Assembly: GCA_965369325.1 (NCBI GenBank)
Contig: CBDUQI010000276.1
Location: forward strand, 1 to 6,518
Length of the DNA: 6,518 nt
Direction: 5' to 3'
Source of the DNA: CBDUQI01 sp965369325
GTDB lineage: Bacteria; Pseudomonadota; Gammaproteobacteria; Steroidobacterales; JBCBZW01
Below the pieces are notes generated by a model. The model saw nothing but the letters and a program-made list of their open reading frames with translations. It ran no database searches and was not told the origin of the DNA. Positions 1 to 6,377 of the stretch are shown here, piece by piece. Numbering within the stretch: the stretch's first letter is position 1; the number at the start of each line of letters is the position of its first letter. Position numbers and translations under genes: made by a program.

Positions 1-231
1 GGGCGCGAGCATTTTGAGCAAGCCATCAAGTTGTCGCAAAATAACAACTTAAGTGTAAAGGTTGAATACGCGCGCCGCTATGCTCGATTGCTGTACGATC
101 GGGAACTTCACGACCGCTTGCTGAACGAAGTACTGGAGTCTGATCCGGTTGCACCGGGTTTCACACTACAAAACACACTGGCGCAGCAGGATGCCGCTAG
201 CCTCCTGCAAAGCGCGGATGAGTATTTTTAG
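1..231 (+). CDS. TatT-family TRAP-associated TPR-like protein, C-terminal part
   Basis: The reading frame is open from the first base of the window to TAG at 229-231, so this is the last 76 residues of a longer gene that begins upstream. The visible part is all-helical in character. It contains YARRYARLLYDRELHDRLLNEV, then a D-P-x-A-P-G-F-T-L-x-N segment, then LAQQDAASLLQSADEYF at the C-terminus, which I recognise as the closing helices of TatT proteins (TRAP transporter T-component). Known members such as Treponema Tp0956 are TPR-like periplasmic proteins that form trimers and bind the TRAP solute receptor. The receptor gene starts only 14 nt downstream, which fits a TPAT operon. Whether this copy has a lipoprotein signal cannot be seen, because its N-terminus is outside the window. 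A TTG at 31 could be mistaken for a start, but the frame clearly continues upstream. Confidence 0.85.
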   Translation, partial: GREHFEQAIKLSQNNNLSVKVEYARRYARLLYDRELHDRLLNEVLESDPVAPGFTLQNTLAQQDAASLLQSADEYF

Positions 232-233
232 GC

Positions 234-238
234 GAGGG
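234..238 (+). promoter_or_regulatory. Ribosome binding site of the TRAP receptor gene
   Basis: GAGGG lies 7 nt before the ATG at 246, inside the 14-nt gap after the TatT stop codon. It supports 246 as the start, rather than the in-frame ATG at 255. Confidence 0.6.
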
Positions 239-245
239 ACTACAG

Positions 246-1280
246 ATGGCCAGGATGCTTAAGATTTGTTGTTTTTTTGTAATGTGCGGCGCGTTGAGCG
301 TGCCTGCGCATAGCGCAACATTGCGTATTGCCACGGTGGCACCGGAGGGCTCCAGTTGGGTGACCTCAATGCGTGCCGGCGCCAAAGAGGTGTCTGAACG
401 CACCGAAGGCCGGGTGAAGCTCAAGTTCTACACCGGTGGTGTGATGGGCAGCGACGCCGCCGTGATGCGCAAGATGCGAATCAAACAGCTGGACGGCGCC
501 TCGCTTGGAATTGGTAGCCTGGAAGCTCGGTACGCGGACATCGTGCTGTACGGCTTGCCGATGGTCTTCCGCGACCATGCTGAGGCCGACTACGTACGTG
601 CGCGGATGGACAAACAACTAAGAGAAGGTTTGGCTAAGTCCGGGCTGGTGACCTATGGCATCGCGGAGGGGGGCTTCGCCCGAATGATGTCCAGCTTCCC
701 CATTCGCAATCTGGGTGATGTGCGCGGCAAGAAAATTTGGGTGCCGGAAGGCGACCGGGTGAGCTACGCGGCAATGGAGGCACTGGGTCTGGCCCCGGTC
801 ACGCTACCGATCACCGATGTCCTCACCGGCCTGCAAACACGCTTGCTCGATGCGGTTGCCATTGCCCCGGTGGGGGCGCTCGCTTTCCAATGGCACACCA
901 AAGTAAAGTACATGACGGATATGCCGGTGGCCTACACCGCAGGCATTCTGGCGATCGAAGAAAAGTCGCTGAGCAAGGTGAGCCCGGCCGATCGGAAGGT
1001 TCTGCGCGGTGTGATGGAGCGTATCTATGACGACTTCGACGAAGGCAATCGCCCGGACAACGCCAAGGCCACCGAGGCGTTGATCGCCAGCGGCGTCGAG
1101 ATGGTGCAGGCGGACCCGGACGATGTGCCGCGCTGGCGCGAGGCCGTCACCGCTTCTACCCGCCGCGAGGCGCAGAAGGGCACTTTTGATGCCGCGTTGC
1201 TTGACCAGATGGAAGGCCATTTGAACGATTACCGTAACAACGCACGGGCATCGATCCGCGAGCCGTCCAGCGCTGACTAG
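246..1280 (+). CDS. TRAP transporter periplasmic solute-binding protein, DctP family (TatP-like)
   Basis: This 344-residue protein is the periplasmic receptor of the TRAP transporter encoded next to it. Residues 1-23 or 1-24 form a signal peptide (basic start, hydrophobic stretch 7-20, then VPAHSA), and the mature chain opens with TLRIATVAPEGSSW, the usual first beta strand of DctP proteins. C14 is preceded by VM, which is not a good lipobox, so a soluble protein is more likely than a lipoprotein. Two family segments are clear: GKKIWVPEGD (about 161-170) and the following ALGLAPVTLPITDVLTGLQT, ending in LLDAVA with D202. In classical carboxylate receptors the first segment reads K-x-R, with the Arg holding the substrate carboxylate. 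Here that position is Trp165, as I recall for TatT-linked receptors. The ligand is therefore not predictable. The ATG start is backed by GAGGG upstream, and length is normal for the family. A run of seven T at 272-278 lies in the signal peptide. Confidence 0.93.
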   Translation: MARMLKICCFFVMCGALSVPAHSATLRIATVAPEGSSWVTSMRAGAKEVSERTEGRVKLKFYTGGVMGSDAAVMRKMRIKQLDGASLGIGSLEARYADIVLYGLPMVFRDHAEADYVRARMDKQLREGLAKSGLVTYGIAEGGFARMMSSFPIRNLGDVRGKKIWVPEGDRVSYAAMEALGLAPVTLPITDVLTGLQTRLLDAVAIAPVGALAFQWHTKVKYMTDMPVAYTAGILAIEEKSLSKVSPADRKVLRGVMERIYDDFDEGNRPDNAKATEALIASGVEMVQADPDDVPRWREAVTASTRREAQKGTFDAALLDQMEGHLNDYRNNARASIREPSSAD

Positions 1281-1293
1281 CGTCCATCCTGCC

Positions 1294-1833
1294 TTGGAAT
1301 CCTCCACCGACGAGTTGGGCGCTGCGGCAAATCCGGCGCCCCATCAGACACCGCCAGAGGGCCGTGTGAGTCGCGTGGTGGGCAAGTTGGAAAACGCCTG
1401 TCTCGTCGTGCTGTTACTTAGCATGGTGGTGCTGGCCGCTGGCCAGATCCTTCTGCGTAATGGCTTCAGCACCGGGTTTATTTGGAGCGATGAGCTGCTG
1501 CGCATCATGGTGTTGTGGCTGGCGCTGCTTGGTGCGGTCGCGGCCAGTCGCGACGATCGACATATCACCATTGATGTTTTATCCCGCGTCATGCCACCGG
1601 CTATGCAGCGGTGGAACAAAATACTCACCAGTCTATTCACCAGCGCCGTGTGCGCGGTGCTGGCGTGGCACAGCGGCCGTTTTGTACGTGATGCGTTTAC
1701 CTATGAAGATACCGTGCTCGGCGGCATGCAGGCGTGGGTGTTTCAGATCATATTGCCGCTGGGTTTCGGGCTGATCTGCCTGCGCTACCTCGCGCATGCG
1801 TGGGGCTACCTGCGCCGCGGCGCACCCTCATGA
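1294..1833 (+). CDS. TRAP transporter small permease subunit, DctQ family
   Basis: This is the small membrane subunit that pairs with the DctM permease in TRAP uptake. Four membrane segments are visible at about 33-54, 66-85, 108-128 and 147-166. The DctQ signature is present: W64-S-D-E67-L-L-R70, then W75, G80-A, and R86-D-D-R-H90-I-T-I-D94. The start is uncertain. The longest frame begins at TTG 1294 and gives 179 residues, but no Shine-Dalgarno sequence precedes it, and its first 24 residues are polar and rich in Pro and Ala. An in-frame GTG at 1366 has AGAGGG at 1356-1361 in front of it and would give 155 residues that keep all four membrane segments; I find this start at least as likely. 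The stop codon overlaps the start of dctM (ATGA, 1830-1833), so the two subunits are probably translated in a coupled way. Family assignment is sure; the exact start is not. Confidence 0.9.
   Translation: MESSTDELGAAANPAPHQTPPEGRVSRVVGKLENACLVVLLLSMVVLAAGQILLRNGFSTGFIWSDELLRIMVLWLALLGAVAASRDDRHITIDVLSRVMPPAMQRWNKILTSLFTSAVCAVLAWHSGRFVRDAFTYEDTVLGGMQAWVFQIILPLGFGLICLRYLAHAWGYLRRGAPS
1356..1361 (+). promoter_or_regulatory. Possible ribosome binding site for a GTG start of dctQ at 1366
   Basis: AGAGGG sits 4 nt before an in-frame GTG at 1366. The upstream TTG at 1294 has no comparable site, so this motif argues for the shorter DctQ. Confidence 0.4.
1811..1824 (+). repeat. Perfect 14-bp palindrome just before the dctM start
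   Basis: TGCGCCGCGGCGCA reads the same on both strands. As RNA it can fold into a 5-bp stem with a CGCG loop. It occupies the place where a Shine-Dalgarno sequence for dctM (ATG at 1830) would be expected, and lies in the codons for the last residues of DctQ. It may affect coupled translation, or may simply arise from GC-rich codons for Leu-Arg-Arg-Gly-Ala. Confidence 0.5.
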
Positions 1834-3089
1834 TTCTGATTGGGTTGACGCTCATTGTGCTCGCGTTGTTGGGGGCACCATTGTTCGCCGTAATCGCGGC
1901 CGCCGCGTTAATTAATTTTTACCGTGATGAGGCGGATTTGTCCGTGGTGCCGATTGAGTTTTACGGGCTAGCAGAGATGCCCGTGCTGCTCGCCATACCC
2001 CTATTTACGTTCGCCGGATTTCTGCTGAGCGAAAGTAATGCGCCGAAACGGCTGGTGGACATTACCAACGCGTTTATCGGTTGGATGCCCGGCGGACTGG
2101 CGCTGGTGTCGCTGGCTGCCTGTGCATTTTTTACCGCGTTTACCGGCGCCTCGGGCGTTACCATCATCGCGCTGGGCGCGTTGCTGTACCCAGCGTTGAA
2201 AGAGGCCGGCTATCAGGATCGCTTCAGTCTCGGACTGGTGACGTCCGCGGGCTCGCTGGGGCTGCTGTTCGCGCCCTCGTTGCCGCTCATTCTGTACGGC
2301 GTGATTACCCAGACCTCAATCGACAGCCTGTTCCTGGCTGGCTTGCTGCCCGGGCTGCTGATGATTGTGATGTTGAGCGCGTGGTCGCTGTGGGTGAACC
2401 GGAGCAACCGGACCCCGCTCGGCAGCTTTTCCTGGACCCGGGCAGTTGCCGCGCTGAAGGCTGCCGCCTGGGAACTGCCGTTGCCCATCGTGGTGCTTGG
2501 GGGGATTTACTCCGGTTACTTCGCGGTGTCCGAAGCCGCAGCCGTGACGGCCGTCTACGTGCTGCTAGTGGAAGTTGTGATACTCAAGGAGATCAGCATG
2601 GCGGCTCTGGTGGGCGTCATGCGCGAGTCGATGATGCTGGTCGGCGGCATCCTGGTCATCCTGGGCGTATCGCTGGCCTCCACCAGTTACATGATTCTTG
2701 CTGAGGTGCCGCAGTCGTTATTCGAGCTCATGGACAGCTATGTCTCCAGTCGCTGGACGTTCCTGGCGCTGTTGCTGGTGTTCCTGCTAGTGCTCGGCGC
2801 ATTTTTGGATATCTTCTCGGCATTGGTGCTCGTGGTACCGCTGATCGTGCCGGTCGCGCTCAACTACGGGGTCGACCCGGTGCATCTGGGTATCGTGTTC
2901 CTGGCAGCCATGCAGTTGGGGTATATGACGCCCCCGGTGGGGCTGAACCTGTTCATCTCGAGCTACCGCTTCAACCGGCCTGTCGTCACGATATACTGGG
3001 CGACAACGCCATTTTTGCTGATACTGCTGTTGGCGGTCGTTGTCATCACCTATTGGCCCGGGCTGTCGCTGTATTTGCTGAGTCGATAA
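1830..3089 (+). CDS. TRAP transporter large permease subunit, DctM family
   Basis: This 419-residue inner-membrane protein is the transport channel of the TRAP system and belongs to the IT (ion transporter) superfamily. Characterised members use sodium to drive uptake. The protein is hydrophobic throughout. Family landmarks in order are the L-L-A-I-P-L-F-T-F-A-G-F-L-L stretch (about 52-65), GWMPGGLALV, T105-GASGVTI with the following ALGALLYPALKEAGY, F147-APSLPLILYG, V233-S-E235-AAAVTAVY, and Y365-MTPPVGLNLF near the C-terminus. Those Pro/Gly-rich loops are the re-entrant hairpins that form the substrate and ion sites in known DctM structures. I chose ATG 1830 because it overlaps the dctQ stop as ATGA and gives MILIGLTLIVLALLG, the usual N-terminus. 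The frame is open further upstream, to 1734, but only through dctQ. No Shine-Dalgarno sequence precedes 1830, so translation probably depends on ribosomes finishing dctQ. Confidence 0.94.
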   Translation: MILIGLTLIVLALLGAPLFAVIAAAALINFYRDEADLSVVPIEFYGLAEMPVLLAIPLFTFAGFLLSESNAPKRLVDITNAFIGWMPGGLALVSLAACAFFTAFTGASGVTIIALGALLYPALKEAGYQDRFSLGLVTSAGSLGLLFAPSLPLILYGVITQTSIDSLFLAGLLPGLLMIVMLSAWSLWVNRSNRTPLGSFSWTRAVAALKAAAWELPLPIVVLGGIYSGYFAVSEAAAVTAVYVLLVEVVILKEISMAALVGVMRESMMLVGGILVILGVSLASTSYMILAEVPQSLFELMDSYVSSRWTFLALLLVFLLVLGAFLDIFSALVLVVPLIVPVALNYGVDPVHLGIVFLAAMQLGYMTPPVGLNLFISSYRFNRPVVTIYWATTPFLLILLLAVVVITYWPGLSLYLLSR

Positions 3090-3095
3090 AAGGAG
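3090..3095 (+). promoter_or_regulatory. Ribosome binding site of sppA
   Basis: AAGGAG directly follows the dctM stop codon and lies 4 nt before ATG 3100. It is the strongest Shine-Dalgarno match among the gene junctions of the window, so sppA can be translated independently of dctM although it is probably on the same message. Confidence 0.7.
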
Positions 3096-3099
3096 CCAC

Positions 3100-4950
3100 A
3101 TGGCCGAAGGTAACCTGATCGTGCGCGCATTCGCGGGTTTGTGGGGGCTGCTGGACAGTGTCCGCAAGGTACTGCATCTGTTGTTCCTGCTGATTTTCGT
3201 GGCGGCGATATTGGCTGCGTTCGCGCCCACACCCTCTGCAGTGCCAAGCCGTGCCGCGTTGTTGCTGGCACCGCAGGGCGCGGTGGTGGAACAACTGGAT
3301 GGTGACGCGTCGGCGCGTGCCTGGGGCGAGTTGCTGGGTAACGCGACGCGCCAAACCTTGGCGCAGGACCTGCTGGATGCGTTGCAGCTGGCGCGTGAAG
3401 ACACTCGTATTGAAGCCCTGGTGTTACGTTTGGGCTCAATGGGCCCGGCCGGCATGAGCACGCTGCAGGAATTGGCGGGGGCGATTGAAGCATTTAAGGC
3501 GTCGGGCAAACCGGTGATCGCGATCGGCGATAACCTCACTCAGGGCCAGTACTACCTCGCCTCACATGCCGATGAAATTTACCTGCACCCGCAGGGACTG
3601 GTATTCATCCCGGGTTTCGGCCGCTTTCAAACCTACTACCGTGAGGCCATCGATAAGCTGCAGGTTGACTGGAACGTATTCAAGGTGGGTGAGTATAAAT
3701 CGTTCGTCGAGCCGTACACCCGCAACGATATGTCGGATAAAGCCCGCAGCAACAACAAAGTTTGGTTGGAAGCCTTGTGGGCCTCGTACCAGCAGGATAT
3801 ATCGGCCGCACGTGGCCTGGATGAGCAGGTGCTGGTTCGATACGCCAACCGCATGCCGGATTATCTGGCGGAGACGGGCGGGGAATTTGCCAAGCTGGCG
3901 CTGGAATTTGGTTTGGTTGATGAGTTGTTAACACGCGCCGAAATGGATGCCCGCGTCGCTGAGGTGGTTGGCGAGGACGCACACCACCGTTTTTCCCGCA
4001 TCGATGCGGTGGAGTATCTATGGTCGGTTGGCGGCGTGGATCGCAGCTCTGCCTCTGGCCGAGATGTCGCGGTGGTGGTTGCCTCCGGAGACATTTTGGA
4101 TGGCAACCAGCCACCTGGGTTGATTGGTGGTGATTCTACCGCAGCACTGCTGCGCCAGGCCCGGCACGATGATTCGATCAGCGCTGTGGTGCTGCGGGTG
4201 GACAGCGGCGGCGGCAGTGCGTTTGCCTCCGAGGTGATTGGCGAAGAGGTGCGATTGTTGCGTGATGCTGGCAAACCGGTGCTGGCCTCAATGGGTAGCG
4301 TGGCGGCCTCGGGTGGCTACTGGATTAGCATGGATGCGGATGAAGTCTGGGCCAGTCCGTCGACCATTACCGGGTCTATTGGTATTGGTGCGTTCTTTCC
4401 TACGTTCAACCGCAGTCTGGATAAATTGGGTGTGCACGTGGACGGTGTGGGCACAACGGCACTGGCGGGTGAGTTTCGTCCCGACCGGCCCTTGGGTAGC
4501 AATGCTCGGGAAATTCTGCAGCTAAATATTGAGGCGGGTTATCGGCGCTTTGTCAGCAAAGCCGCCGACGCGCGTGAGATGACGTACGACTCGCTAGAGG
4601 AGCTGGCGCGCGGGCGGATCTGGCTGGGCGCGGATGCTCAGCGCCTCGGGCTGGTGGACAAACTAGGCACGCTCAGTCAGGCGGTTCGCTCGGCGGCAAA
4701 TCTGGCGGGTATTTCCGAGGATTACGGGGTGCGCTATGTCGAGCGCCAACTCAGTTTGCGTGAAGCGCTGGCGATGGAGCTCACCATGGGCATGTCGCGC
4801 ATTGCCGCGCGGGTACACCGCAGCCCGGCGATGGCCTCTGGCAGCGGTTTGCGGCAGGCCGCCGATGGGGTGCTGCGACAACTGCAGCAGCTAACGCGCT
4901 GGAACGACCCTCGCGGCATGTACTATCACTGTCTATGTGATATTCGCTAG
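3100..4950 (+). CDS. sppA: Signal peptide peptidase SppA, 67-kDa type (family S49)
   Basis: This 616-residue serine protease is anchored in the inner membrane and in E. coli degrades signal peptides left after protein export. One N-terminal membrane segment spans about 24-42 (VLHLLFLLIFVAAILAAF), and the rest should lie in the periplasm. Two S49 domains follow, at about 90-290 and 330-540, as in the 618-residue E. coli protein. The general base is Lys200 in VGEYKSFVEPYTRNDMSDKAR, and the nucleophile is Ser404 in MGSVAASGGYW. They match E. coli Lys209 and Ser409, so the enzyme should be active. TGSIGIGAFF after the serine motif is also typical. The C-terminus has the usual NDPxGxYxxCLC pattern. 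One oddity is DSGGGSAFASE (368-378), where DSPGGS is the common form, giving Gly370 for Pro. The gene starts 10 nt after dctM, so it is probably cotranscribed with the transporter. No functional link between the two is known to me. Confidence 0.96.
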   Translation: MAEGNLIVRAFAGLWGLLDSVRKVLHLLFLLIFVAAILAAFAPTPSAVPSRAALLLAPQGAVVEQLDGDASARAWGELLGNATRQTLAQDLLDALQLAREDTRIEALVLRLGSMGPAGMSTLQELAGAIEAFKASGKPVIAIGDNLTQGQYYLASHADEIYLHPQGLVFIPGFGRFQTYYREAIDKLQVDWNVFKVGEYKSFVEPYTRNDMSDKARSNNKVWLEALWASYQQDISAARGLDEQVLVRYANRMPDYLAETGGEFAKLALEFGLVDELLTRAEMDARVAEVVGEDAHHRFSRIDAVEYLWSVGGVDRSSASGRDVAVVVASGDILDGNQPPGLIGGDSTAALLRQARHDDSISAVVLRVDSGGGSAFASEVIGEEVRLLRDAGKPVLASMGSVAASGGYWISMDADEVWASPSTITGSIGIGAFFPTFNRSLDKLGVHVDGVGTTALAGEFRPDRPLGSNAREILQLNIEAGYRRFVSKAADAREMTYDSLEELARGRIWLGADAQRLGLVDKLGTLSQAVRSAANLAGISEDYGVRYVERQLSLREALAMELTMGMSRIAARVHRSPAMASGSGLRQAADGVLRQLQQLTRWNDPRGMYYHCLCDIR

Positions 4951-4989
4951 CGTCATGCGGGGGCAGGCCTCGGGCCGGTCTCAGGCGCC

Positions 4990-5009
4990 GGGAGGCATGC
5001 ATGGTGCCT
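4990..5009 (+). promoter_or_regulatory. Ribosome binding site and possible start-codon hairpin of the beta-helix gene
   Basis: GGGAGG at 4990-4995 lies 5 nt before ATG 5001 and supports that start. AGGCA (4993-4997) and TGCCT (5005-5009) can pair as a 5-bp stem with a 7-nt loop, TGCATGG, that holds the ATG. The stem would cover part of the ribosome binding site. It is short, so its effect is uncertain. Confidence 0.45.
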
Positions 5010-6377
5010 AACCGCTCTCTCAATCATCCAGGCTGTGCTGTTCGTGCGGCGCGCACGGCCGCTGCGCGCGTGCGCTGGACTATCCGATTGCTGTTGCTGT
5101 TGCTGTTTACTTTGCCCGCGCGCGGTGAGGTGATTGAGCTGTATCCCACCGGCATGACCGACACCTGCGATGAGGCACTGGAGAACGTGTGGAACCGCGC
5201 CGTGCCAGGTGATGAGATTGTTCTGCACGGCGGCGTTTATGCGCAGGGTTGTGCGCGTCGTATTCACAGCAGTGGCACCCGCGAGGCGCCGATTACTGTG
5301 CGCGCTGCCTCCGGCGCCGACGTGCTGATTACCCGTCCGCGAGCCAGCAGTACTCGTCACAACAATATTGAGATTACCGGCGCCTGGCTGGTGATTCGCG
5401 GACTGCGCTTTCAGTATGGCAGTGCGGGCGTGCGTTTTATGGGCGGCAGCAGTCACATTGTGTTTGAACACAACACCGTATTTGATGTTTACGACAACGC
5501 GATTCGGATGAATAGCGGTGATACTCACGGGTTTGTGCTGCGCGGGAACGAGGTGTACAGCACCGGTCTGGGGGGCACGACGGGTGAGGGCATGTACATC
5601 GGTTGCCACGATGGCAGTTGTATCGCCAGCCATCATCTGATCGAAGATAACTATATACATCATTTACGCAGTGATCGCGGCGGCGGTAATGACGGAATTG
5701 AAATCAAGTTCCGCTCGTTCGCGAATGTTGTGCGTGGCAACCGTATTCACGATACAACGGTGGGGCAGCAGTTCCCCTGCATTTTTGCCTACGGGCACGG
5801 GGTGGGAGCGCCGAATGTTATCGAGAATAACCTGCTGTACAACTGCGCCGAGGCCATTCTCGTTAGCGCGGATGCCGTCGTGCGCAACAACGTGATTCTT
5901 GGTTCGACCGCGACCGGAATTCATGTGAAGCGCCGGGCGCCGGTACCCTCGGTGCGCAACGTGCAGGTGTTGAACAACACTGTGCACGGCGGGGTAGCGG
6001 TGTGCGCTCGGTTTGAGGTGCACGGCGCTCGCGATGTGGTGATCGCTAACAACGCGTTTTATTGTCCGCAGAGCCGTGCGGTGAGCGGCAGTTTTTCCAG
6101 TGCCGTGGTGCAGAGCAATGTCGTGCTGGGTCGTATGCCGTTCGGGGCAACTGATGAGGATAGGTTCATCAAAGGCGACGCGACCGCCGAGACCTTTGTG
6201 GACGCCCCCAATGGCGATCTGCGCCTGCGTCCTAACAGCGCACTGGTGGATGCGGGTGACAAAGCGTTCGCGCAGGGCATCCGTTCCGACCACGCGGGGC
6301 AACCGCGCGTACTGGGCGCAGAGGTGGATGTGGGGGCGTTCGAGTATCAGCCTGAGGCGCAAGGCGGGCGGCGCTGA
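5001..6377 (+). CDS. Secreted right-handed parallel beta-helix protein, function unknown
   Basis: This 458-residue protein begins with an Arg-rich stretch (about 1-29), a short Leu-rich core (30-36) and a likely signal peptidase site after A40-R41-G42, so it should be exported. The mature part is a pectate-lyase-like solenoid. Nine rungs carry an Asn turn at N158, N183, N217, N247, N277, N297, N326, N351 and N373, mostly in the form V-x-x-N-x-V. Two stretches stand out as possibly functional: GEGMYIGC with a CX4C pair (C202, C207), and N230-DGIEIK. The C-terminus has V416-DAGD and V442-DVGAFEY, a motif common at the end of secreted beta-helix proteins sometimes annotated as choice-of-anchor Q; no sorting signal follows. 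I cannot match a lyase or hydrolase active site. It could be a polysaccharide-active enzyme or a binding protein. The gene lies 50 nt after sppA with no terminator visible between them. A shorter start at the GTG of codon 24 is possible but has no ribosome binding site as good. Confidence 0.85.
   Translation: MVPNRSLNHPGCAVRAARTAAARVRWTIRLLLLLLFTLPARGEVIELYPTGMTDTCDEALENVWNRAVPGDEIVLHGGVYAQGCARRIHSSGTREAPITVRAASGADVLITRPRASSTRHNNIEITGAWLVIRGLRFQYGSAGVRFMGGSSHIVFEHNTVFDVYDNAIRMNSGDTHGFVLRGNEVYSTGLGGTTGEGMYIGCHDGSCIASHHLIEDNYIHHLRSDRGGGNDGIEIKFRSFANVVRGNRIHDTTVGQQFPCIFAYGHGVGAPNVIENNLLYNCAEAILVSADAVVRNNVILGSTATGIHVKRRAPVPSVRNVQVLNNTVHGGVAVCARFEVHGARDVVIANNAFYCPQSRAVSGSFSSAVVQSNVVLGRMPFGATDEDRFIKGDATAETFVDAPNGDLRLRPNSALVDAGDKAFAQGIRSDHAGQPRVLGAEVDVGAFEYQPEAQGGRR

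Noticed and set aside
282..287. Possible lipoprotein cysteine (C14) in the TRAP receptor.
   Set aside because: The preceding residues are Val-Met, which do not fit a lipobox, and a normal cleavage site follows at about 23-24.
804..1307. Minus-strand frame of 167 codons opposite the TRAP receptor gene.
   Set aside because: It is fully antisense to conserved DctP sequence, with no own start site or family match.
2081..2704. Plus-strand frame of 207 codons inside dctM.
   Set aside because: It is out of frame with dctM, and its Arg/Gly-rich translation is typical of a shadow frame.
2787..3539. Minus-strand frame of 250 codons across the dctM-sppA junction.
   Set aside because: It covers the conserved ends of two well-identified genes and its translation is Ser/Arg-rich without family features.
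4951..5000. Possible terminator between sppA and the beta-helix gene (GCCT...AGGC).
   Set aside because: Only 4 bp can pair and no T run follows, so readthrough is the simpler view.
4953..6362. Two long minus-strand open frames (4953-5663 and 5664-6362) lying back to back in the same frame, opposite the beta-helix gene.
   Set aside because: They are separated by a stop, run antisense to a convincing secreted protein, and have low-complexity His/Arg/Thr-rich translations with no recognisable domain. GC-rich coding often leaves the opposite strand open.
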